NCBI GenBank assembly: GCA_015654605.1
Contig: JAATGO010000112.1
Location: forward strand, 1 to 6,269
Length of the DNA: 6,269 nt
Reading direction: 5' to 3'
From: Betaproteobacteria bacterium
Lineage (GTDB): Bacteria > Pseudomonadota > Gammaproteobacteria > Burkholderiales > Burkholderiaceae
Part shown: positions 1 to 6,269 of the stretch, piece by piece
Numbering within the stretch: position 1 is the stretch's first letter
How the letters are laid out: the number at the start of each line of letters is the position of its first letter
Made by a program: the position numbers and the translations under genes
Notes under the pieces: generated by a model
What the model saw: only the letters and a program-made list of their open reading frames with translations
Told to the model about the DNA's origin: nothing
Databases searched by the model: none

Positions 1-985
1 CATGGAAATCAACCTCTGCGCTACCCGCGTATGCCGTACTGGAAAAATAAATTTCTGTACCAAAAATAACCAAACCAATCGCGCCAAGCGGCACTAACCC
101 AATCTCTATTTTCCCTCCGGACAAACGCTCACACAATAATGATCCCGCACCAATACCTACAGAAAACACCATCAGCAACAATACAAAAACGCTGTGGTCA
201 CCGAGCAAATACTCTTTGGCATACAAGGGAAACTGCGCCAAAATGATTGCCCCATAAAACCAGAACCAGGAATTGGCGAGCATAGCAAGGAAGACAGTAC
301 GATTGCGTCGTGAGAACTGGATATTGCGTACCATTTCAGAAAATGGATTCCAATTGATTCTCAGTTCAGGAGCAGGTGCTGGCGAAAATGGAATAGAAAG
401 ACTAGCCAACCATCCCAACACCGCAATGCCTATCGTTACCACCGCGATTGTCTGAACTCCCCAAGTGTGCTGTACAACCAGCACAGCGCCCAATAATTCG
501 CCCAGCAAAATACCAACAAATGTCGCCATCTCAACGACACCATTACCACCTATTAATTCTTCTTTCTTTAATTGCTGTGGCAAATAGGAATATTTAATTG
601 GCCCAAATAATGTTGAGTGAATACCCATGCCAGCCACTGCTGTCACCAATATCCATAGCTGATGGATCAACCAACCATAACAAGCCACCACCATGACGAC
701 AATTTCCAATAATTTGATGTAACGCACCACACGTGCTTTTTCGAACTTATCGGCGAACTGACCTGCCGTTGCCGAAAAAAGAAAGAATGGCAGGATAAAC
801 AAGCCTGGAATCAGGTTATTCAGCATACCGCGATCCATCTGCGTCCAATTTAATGCATCGTAAGCGATGATCGTCAGCAGCGCTGTCTTGAAAATATTAT
901 CATTCAATGCGCCAAAAAACTGAGTCCAAAAAAAGGGAGCAAAACGACGCTGTGTCAGCAGGGAAAACTGATTTGGTTGGGACAT
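1..985 (-). CDS. MFS transporter, LplT/Aas-like, partial (3' end outside window)
   Basis: An uninterrupted minus-strand frame runs from an ATG at 985 to the window edge and gives 328 codons with no stop. The protein begins MSQPNQFSLL, followed by the motif FFGALNDNIFKTALL (residues 23-37), which I associate with lysophospholipid-transporter-like MFS proteins. Residues 75-91 (GQFADKFEKARVVRYIK) match the MFS loop 2-3 signature. Hydrophobic stretches lie near 34-46, 57-74, 93-120, 152-171, 178-198, 231-253, 266-284 and 296-313, so about eight of the usual twelve helices are inside the window. In many proteobacteria this family is fused to a PlsC-type acyltransferase, sometimes also to an AMP-ligase, for recycling lysophospholipids. 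Whether that fusion exists here lies beyond the edge. No clear Shine-Dalgarno precedes the ATG. The MFS call is firm; the substrate is inferred from family resemblance. Confidence 0.85.
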   Translation of the reverse strand, partial: MSQPNQFSLLTQRRFAPFFWTQFFGALNDNIFKTALLTIIAYDALNWTQMDRGMLNNLIPGLFILPFFLFSATAGQFADKFEKARVVRYIKLLEIVVMVVACYGWLIHQLWILVTAVAGMGIHSTLFGPIKYSYLPQQLKKEELIGGNGVVEMATFVGILLGELLGAVLVVQHTWGVQTIAVVTIGIAVLGWLASLSIPFSPAPAPELRINWNPFSEMVRNIQFSRRNRTVFLAMLANSWFWFYGAIILAQFPLYAKEYLLGDHSVFVLLLMVFSVGIGAGSLLCERLSGGKIEIGLVPLGAIGLVIFGTEIYFSSTAYAGSAEVDFH

Positions 986-1018
986 GAAAGAAGCTGGATA
1001 AAAATAAGAAACCGGTCA

Positions 1019-1048
1019 TTTATACTGGCTATACATGAACGGTAGCAA
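1019..1048 (-). promoter_or_regulatory. Candidate sigma-70 promoter for the MFS gene
   Basis: On the minus strand, TTGCTA (1048-1043, four of six consensus bases) is followed after 18 bases by TATAAA (1024-1019, five of six). Transcription would begin near 1012, leaving a leader of about 27 bases before the ATG at 985. This suggests the transporter can be transcribed independently of the upstream CBS gene. The call rests on consensus matching only. Confidence 0.4.
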
Positions 1049-1096
1049 GAAGTGACCAGTGTGACTTAGCAAGATTGTTATTGCACACTGATATAC

Positions 1097-1124
1097 GGCA
1101 TCTGGGCGATCCCTAATGCCCCCT
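1097..1124 (+). other. Terminator-like hairpin between the CBS and MFS genes
   Basis: GGCAT (1097-1101) pairs with ATGCC (1116-1120), and an inner GGG (1104-1106) pairs with CCC (1111-1113) across a CGAT loop. The two stems are separated by a 2x2 internal loop. On the plus strand the stem is followed by CCCTTTTGTT, so its short T-run suits plus-strand transcription, although both flanking genes are on the minus strand. It may be a weak end for the CBS transcript, the end of an unseen antisense RNA, or chance. Confidence 0.25.
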
Positions 1125-1173
1125 TTTGTTCAAGATATAATGCCGATTTATCTGCATCGCCTCTACAAACATT

Positions 1174-1626
1174 TCAGTTACTATTATTTTCCTCTACAGG
1201 CCAATCACGAATATAAGCCTTGAGCATCTTGTTTTCGAATCCCTGTGCATCGAGCACTGCCTTGGCAACATCATAAAACGATATCACGCCAAGCAATGTT
1301 CTCGCATCCATCACAGGTACATAACGAGCATGTTTTTCCAGCATGATGCGACGCACTTCATTGAGATCAGTATCGGGAGTGATTGTAATCGGGTGGTCAT
1401 CCATATGCTTACGTACCGTATTGATACCGATTGCCCCCTTATTCTCCTGCAATGCCTTCATAATTTCACGAAAGGTGAGCATGCCTACCAGTTCACCAAA
1501 CTCCATTACCACCAATGAGCCAATGTCTTTTTCTGCCATAATGTAGACAGCCTCTGCAATCGGACTATCTGGCGTCACGGTAAACAGGATGTTGCCCTTG
1601 ACTTTAAGAATTTCAGAGACTTTCAT
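1174..1626 (-). CDS. Stand-alone CBS-domain pair protein
   Basis: This 150-residue soluble protein consists almost entirely of two CBS motifs: CBS1 at about residues 7-62 (hydrophobic core GSLVVMEFGELVGMLTFREI) and CBS2 at about 71-127 (core RYVPVMDARTLLGVISFYDV). Tandem CBS motifs form a Bateman module that usually binds adenosine nucleotides such as AMP, ATP or NAD and acts as an energy or ligand sensor. No catalytic domain, membrane segment or DNA-binding domain is attached, so its partner is unknown; residues 128-150 are a short polar tail. The start is fixed by an AGGAGG eight bases upstream of the ATG. It is followed on the same strand, after 188 bases, by the MFS transporter. Co-transcription is possible, but the transporter seems to have its own promoter. 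The family call is secure; the ligand and role are not visible from sequence. Confidence 0.9.
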   Translation of the reverse strand: MKVSEILKVKGNILFTVTPDSPIAEAVYIMAEKDIGSLVVMEFGELVGMLTFREIMKALQENKGAIGINTVRKHMDDHPITITPDTDLNEVRRIMLEKHARYVPVMDARTLLGVISFYDVAKAVLDAQGFENKMLKAYIRDWPVEENNSN

Positions 1627-1634
1627 GATGTCAT

Positions 1635-1640
1635 CCTCCT
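1635..1640 (-). promoter_or_regulatory. Strong ribosome binding site of the CBS gene
   Basis: A perfect AGGAGG on the minus strand lies eight bases before the ATG at 1626 and fixes that start. It is the only consensus Shine-Dalgarno in front of any gene in the window. Just upstream is a 12-base self-complementary AT tract (1645-1656). Confidence 0.85.
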
Positions 1641-1782
1641 ATAAAAATATATATTTGCACTACATACCATACGGCACAGGATACAGATTACACCGAACTT
1701 AATCTACTCATGTCATTGTTACGGACGTACTCACTAACTATAACGCTTTATTCCACTTAGCACTTTGCTCCACTCTCGCACA

Positions 1783-1802
1783 TTATTTCTCAGAAGAAAT
1801 AA
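1783..1802. repeat. AT-rich perfect inverted repeat
   Basis: TTATTTCT (1783-1790) and AGAAATAA (1795-1802) are exact reverse complements around the loop CAGA. The stem has only one G:C pair per arm and no adjoining T-run, so it is a poor intrinsic terminator. It could be a protein-binding site or chance in AT-rich DNA. Confidence 0.45.
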
Positions 1803-2055
1803 AAGAACAGCACTTATTCTACCTGTATTGAACCATGTGTTGCATTACTCTCCTTCAACTTTTACGAGAGCTGATCTTTCTTAGAGTAGCACCACAATGT
1901 ACTTCTTTTCATCTTAGGACATAAGCAAGCACCATACAACATCAAAACGGTTATATATGGTTTTATGGTGATATGTGAATGCCCGCAATTCGCTTATTTG
2001 CTGGCGACTCTTATCCTACTCTCATCCTATTTGGGGTGTGGCACATCGACGACAT

Positions 2056-3381
2056 TTACCGGCTTTGCCACCCATCGTTGCCATAATCAAACGTACTGCC
2101 CTGTGCATCCTGCTGCTGAAAATACTCTTCCAGTGTTTGATTCAAGACAGGAGTTACTACCGCCTCCAATTGATCGACCAGGGTTTGCTCGTCCCCCCCG
2201 CCATTACTCGTATCGAATACAAAAAGACGGTAGATATCAGATAGTTTTATATGTGCTGGATCTGCCAACAACGTCCAGCGATCTACACCATCAGCAGTAC
2301 GCCCCCCTCGCCCTGGTTTTTTGGGGGTATCTGACGTTAATGACCCAACCCAACCAACCTCAAGCATTTTTTGCAACAGTAGTTGCAACTCTTCCAAACC
2401 AAAATGCGTCAACGCACGCAGCGCAGCAATATCAACCACAGCGGAATCTACGCCTACACGTGCATCCCGTAATATTCTCAGGACTTTCATTGCATCGATA
2501 AATTCACCGCCAGGTTTTGGGATATGCCACCACCGCTCATAACGTACAATCGGTAATGCCGCTGCTAATAAAGCCCCCATAAGAGTGATCATCCACAGCA
2601 TGTAAATCCATATCAGAAAAATCGGTAATGCAGCGACTGCACCATAGACCATCGTATAGGTAGGAAACTTGATGATATAAGTGGCGAACAAGCGCTTGGC
2701 AATCTCAAATCCGACCCCGGCCAACAGGCCACCCCAGACGGCATCTCGCCAATCCACTGATTGGTTAGGCACCGCCATGTATAGAAGCGCAAAGGCAATT
2801 GTCGTCAATAGTACTGAAACTACGGTATACAAACCGGTACCAATGAGTGGCACACTCGCCACAGCGCCATTGGTTGCTGCGGATAAATAGGAAGTAACAC
2901 TAATGGAGATGCCAATCAGCAACGGCCCCAAAGTAATGGTGGTCCAATACACCAGAATACGCTGCATCAAAGGACGTTGTTTTTTAACCCGCCATATCTG
3001 ATTGAAAACTCGGTCAATCGTCGACATTGTCAGCACCGAGGTGACAATCAGCGCGATACCGCCAAACGCTGACAAGCGTGCTGATTTGGTCGAAAACTGA
3101 TTGAGATAACTCAAAATGGTATTGGCAACCCCCTTCGGCATGAGGTTATGCACAAAATAGGCCTCCAAAGAAGCTCGAAAAGTACTGAATAAAGGAAAGG
3201 CTGTGAAGATTGCAAACGCAATCGTGAGCATCGGCACCAATGAAAGAATCGTTGTAAACGTCAAACTACCTGCTACTTGCGACAGGCGATCCTCTCCTAG
3301 CCGACGAACAGCAAACCGGAACAAATCGCGTACCTGATGACGTGACAACCCCTGAACACGGCGAAATAAAGTCAAAAGCAT
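2056..3381 (-). CDS. yihY: YihY/BrkB-family inner-membrane protein
   Basis: This 441-residue protein belongs to the YihY (formerly 'RNase BN') family of inner-membrane proteins. Their molecular role is unsettled; the ribonuclease label is historical and should not be carried over. Numbering from the ATG at 3381, the family core runs from about 20 to 280. It includes the conserved stretch around AGSLTFTTILSLVPMLTIAF (37-56) and membrane segments near 40-65, 102-120, 145-168, 180-203, 215-232 and 248-278. A soluble C-terminal extension of about 160 residues follows, containing a basic, glycine-rich patch (354-361, KKPGRGGR). Extended forms like this are longer than the roughly 290-residue E. 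coli YihY. The frame can also start at a TTG at 3390, three codons earlier. Neither start has a Shine-Dalgarno, so I prefer the ATG. It is divergent from the wrbA-like operon. Confidence 0.9.
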   Translation of the reverse strand: MLLTLFRRVQGLSRHQVRDLFRFAVRRLGEDRLSQVAGSLTFTTILSLVPMLTIAFAIFTAFPLFSTFRASLEAYFVHNLMPKGVANTILSYLNQFSTKSARLSAFGGIALIVTSVLTMSTIDRVFNQIWRVKKQRPLMQRILVYWTTITLGPLLIGISISVTSYLSAATNGAVASVPLIGTGLYTVVSVLLTTIAFALLYMAVPNQSVDWRDAVWGGLLAGVGFEIAKRLFATYIIKFPTYTMVYGAVAALPIFLIWIYMLWMITLMGALLAAALPIVRYERWWHIPKPGGEFIDAMKVLRILRDARVGVDSAVVDIAALRALTHFGLEELQLLLQKMLEVGWVGSLTSDTPKKPGRGGRTADGVDRWTLLADPAHIKLSDIYRLFVFDTSNGGGDEQTLVDQLEAVVTPVLNQTLEEYFQQQDAQGSTFDYGNDGWQSR

Positions 3382-3394
3382 TGATGACAATCTA

Positions 3395-4551
<1,157 letters not shown>

Positions 4552-4555
<4 letters not shown>

Positions 4556-5958
4556 ATGACTTCCTGCAAGCTTGTCGCCATCTCATCGGGACCAGTTATG
4601 TCTTGACTGCCTCCCATGATACTGCCAGTTATCTGACAGATCAGCGTGGACGTTTCACCGGCAAGGCATTAGCCGTTCTGCGCCCAGTATCTACTGACGA
4701 GGTTGCTGGACTGGTCAGCATCTGCAATACCTTTCAGATCCCCATCGTACCGCAGGGAGGAAATACCGGGCTAGTGCTAGGTAGCGTGCCTGATACTAGT
4801 GGCAAAGCCGTGCTCATGTCCTTGACCCGATTGAAGCAGATTCGTGACATCGACACCATCAATAACACCATCACGGTAGAAGCAGGGTGTGTTCTGCAAC
4901 AAGTACAGGCGGCAGCCAGAGATGCGGACAGATTATTCCCTCTATCTCTGGCTGCCGAAGGCAGCTGCACAATTGGTGGCAATCTATCAACCAATGCTGG
5001 CGGCACTGGTGTTTTGCGTTATGGCAATACACGTGAACTGTGTCTGGGACTCGAAGTCGTCACTGCCCAAGGGGAAATCATGCGTAATCTGCGCGGTCTG
5101 CGCAAAGATAACACTGGTTACGATTTACGCGACTTATTCATTGGTGCAGAAGGAACACTAGGCATCATCACCGCAGCAGTACTCAAACTGTTTCCTCTAC
5201 CGAAAGCACAAGTCACAGCACTAGCCGCACTACGCACACCCGGACACGCCTTGCGCCTGCTCACTCTGGCACAAAACCATTGCCACGCTACGCTAACTGG
5301 TTTCGAGCTCATGTCAGATTTTTGCCTACAGCTTGTCAACCGCCATTTTTCCTCACTGCGCCAACCTTTCCCTACACCGCATGCGCATTATGTATTGCTG
5401 GAAATATCGGATAATGAGTCAACCGAACATGCACAGACCATGCTTGAGAATTTGATCAGCGATGCGCTGGACACAGCCATTATTGACGATGCTGCTATCG
5501 CCTCTTCTCTCGCGCAATCAGCATCTCTTTGGCAATTACGTGAACATATTTCCATGGCGCAAGCTCGTGAGGGTAAAAATATCAAACATGATATATCTGT
5601 GCCAATATCCCGCATCGGTGAGTTTATCACCGCGACAGATGCCAAATTGCAGGCAGCTTTTCCACAATGTCGGCTGGTGACATTTGGCCACCTAGGTGAT
5701 GGCAACCTGCACTACAACATCTCCCCCCCTGTCGGCGTCAGTGATACTGATTTTCTGGCAGAGCAAACTACCATCAATCGCATAGTCCATGACAATGTTG
5801 ATAACTTTGGTGGATCAATCTCCGCCGAACATGGTCTTGGCGCACTTAAACGAGAGGAAATTATGCGCTACAAATCGGCAGTCGAATTACAACTGATGCG
5901 TCGTATCAAAGAGGCGTTGGATCCGTTGAACCTGATGAATCCAGGTAAAGTTCTGTAA
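4552..5958 (+). CDS. FAD-linked D-2-hydroxyacid dehydrogenase, probably D-2-hydroxyglutarate type
   Basis: This 468-residue protein belongs to the GlcD/D-lactate dehydrogenase superfamily and lacks a signal peptide or membrane helix. The N-terminal FAD-binding (PCMH) domain spans about residues 38-216, with PQGGNTGL (67-74), GSCTIGGNLSTNAGGTGVLRYG (split over 137-158) and FIGAEGTLGIIT (196-207). The C-terminal FAD-oxidase domain follows to the end motif LMNPGKVL. Metal-type residues are His380 and His387 in GHLGDGNLH and Glu426 in SAEHG. Arg330, Lys345, Asn389 and His427 occupy the spacing I recall for substrate residues of human D-2-hydroxyglutarate dehydrogenase, with Ser334 where that enzyme has Thr. 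Such enzymes oxidise D-2-hydroxyglutarate, and often D-malate or D-lactate, passing electrons to ETF or quinones. In bacteria this can remove the by-product of SerA in serine synthesis. It is the last gene of the ATGA-coupled operon. D-lactate dehydrogenase is the main alternative. Confidence 0.88.
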
Positions 5959-5981
5959 AGCTGCTGTCTTGACGATGTTAC

Positions 5982-6012
5982 CATTGCCTAAACATTCACT
6001 TTAGGTACAATG
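5982..6012 (+). terminator. Imperfect hairpin after the operon, weak terminator candidate
   Basis: CATTG plus CCTAAA (5982-5992) pairs with TTTAGG (6000-6005) and, after a two-base TA bulge, CAATG (6008-6012), around a seven-base loop. It begins 23 bases after the dehydrogenase stop. The following sequence is only moderately T-rich (TAGCATTCTGTTTATC), so termination may be weak or Rho-assisted. Confidence 0.4.
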
Positions 6013-6062
6013 TAGCATTCTGTTTATCTTATGCAATAGGATCATGTGCCTTCTGTGTAATT

Positions 6063-6088
6063 CATAAGCACAGCACATAAGCACAGTA
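6063..6088. repeat. Tandem 13-base direct repeat, two copies
   Basis: CATAAGCACAGCA (6063-6075) is followed immediately by CATAAGCACAGTA (6076-6088), with one mismatch at the twelfth base. It looks like a local duplication or slippage. With only two copies there is nothing to support a satellite, iteron array or CRISPR. Confidence 0.7.
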
Positions 6089-6094
6089 CGCAGG

Positions 6095-6123
6095 TTGTAT
6101 CAATCCACAGATTGCATCAATCA
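6095..6123. repeat. Spaced short direct repeat
   Basis: TTGTATCAATCC (6095-6106) recurs as TTGCATCAATCA (6112-6123) with two mismatches and a five-base gap. It lies six bases after the 13-base tandem repeat. It may be a pair of protein-binding sites at a 17-base period or simple chance. Confidence 0.4.
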
Positions 6124-6269
6124 CACCGTACCAAAGAAACGTCATCGCAGGTACCTGGCCGTACACCGTTGAGATGCCAGTTATTCGCCCTATCTCCTGA
6201 AACTTGATGTAATAAGAAAACCTTCTATGCCAATCTTCAGCTTGCTTCCCGCCCCATCACGTATTTTTC

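Larger units (their letters stand above)
1627..2055. other. Gene-free AT-rich gap between yihY and the CBS gene
   Basis: About 430 bases lie between the yihY stop and the CBS start, both genes being on the minus strand. I find no RNA gene, no convincing reading frame and no strong GC-rich terminator. Contents are the CBS ribosome binding site, a 12-base AT palindrome (1645-1656) and an 8-bp-arm inverted repeat (1783-1802). The CBS promoter must lie here, but I could not find a good -35/-10 pair. Confidence 0.6.
5959..6269. other. Noncoding stretch after the operon
   Basis: About 310 bases with no supported gene on either strand. Every frame is broken by stops, and I see no tRNA-like fold. 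It contains the hairpin at 5982-6012 and two pairs of short direct repeats (6063-6088 and 6095-6123). A 14-codon open frame from an ATG at 6227 reaches the edge without a ribosome binding site and cannot be judged. Confidence 0.6.

Noticed and set aside
273..455. A 60-codon plus-strand frame at the left end
   Set aside because: It lies antisense inside the MFS transporter gene, whose frame is continuous and has clear family motifs.
1940..1965. AAAAC...GTTTT near-palindrome as a yihY terminator
   Set aside because: The arms are only five AT-rich pairs around a loosely paired AT centre; it is too weak to call.
1965..2501. A 178-codon plus-strand frame with a hydrophobic, lipoprotein-like N-terminus
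   Set aside because: Most of it is antisense to the well-supported yihY coding sequence. It has no ribosome binding site, an imperfect lipobox, and low-complexity composition typical of a shadow frame.
4889..5161. Alternative 90-codon frames on both strands within the dehydrogenase gene (this one and 4734-5006 on the minus strand)
   Set aside because: They overlap the FAD-binding domain of a full-length conserved protein and resemble no family.
6063..6123. Possible CRISPR or iteron array
   Set aside because: There are only two copies of each short unit, with no constant repeat-spacer architecture and no cas or replication gene nearby.
6227..6269. Possible start of a gene (MPIFSLLPAPSRIF) running off the right edge
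   Set aside because: Only 14 codons are visible, with no ribosome binding site or recognisable family signature.

Overview
The window looks like ordinary chromosome from a betaproteobacterium of moderate GC content. The protein families and their order resemble Nitrosomonas-type (Nitrosomonadales) genomes. That placement is an inference from gene content and protein style; no rRNA or marker gene is present to confirm it. I see no phage, insertion sequence, CRISPR, tRNA or toxin-antitoxin module, and no convincing new multi-gene system.

Left part (1-2055, minus strand): the window opens inside an MFS transporter gene read leftward. It starts at 985 and its 3' end lies outside the window. The family often carries a C-terminal acyltransferase, which cannot be checked here. 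Upstream of it are a promoter-like site and a terminator-like hairpin, then a 150-residue stand-alone CBS-pair protein with a strong ribosome binding site. A gene-poor AT-rich gap of about 430 bases follows.

Middle (2056-3530): a YihY/BrkB-family inner-membrane protein is transcribed leftward. It is divergent from a rightward operon, with about 150 bases between the two start codons. This small region holds a perfect 10-bp-arm inverted repeat, a second inverted repeat and a promoter-like element for each direction. Both genes lack a Shine-Dalgarno sequence, and the predicted transcription starts fall close to the start codons.

Right part (3531-5958, plus strand): three genes are chained by two 4-base ATGA stop/start overlaps. 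They encode a WrbA-type flavodoxin (NAD(P)H:quinone oxidoreductase), a four-helix DUF2069 membrane protein and an FAD-linked D-2-hydroxyacid dehydrogenase. The last keeps all the metal and most of the substrate residues of the D-2-hydroxyglutarate dehydrogenase clade. A plausible but untested theme is electron flow from a 2-hydroxyacid and NAD(P)H toward quinones at the membrane.

End (5959-6269): noncoding sequence with an imperfect hairpin and two short direct-repeat pairs. No gene is supported there.
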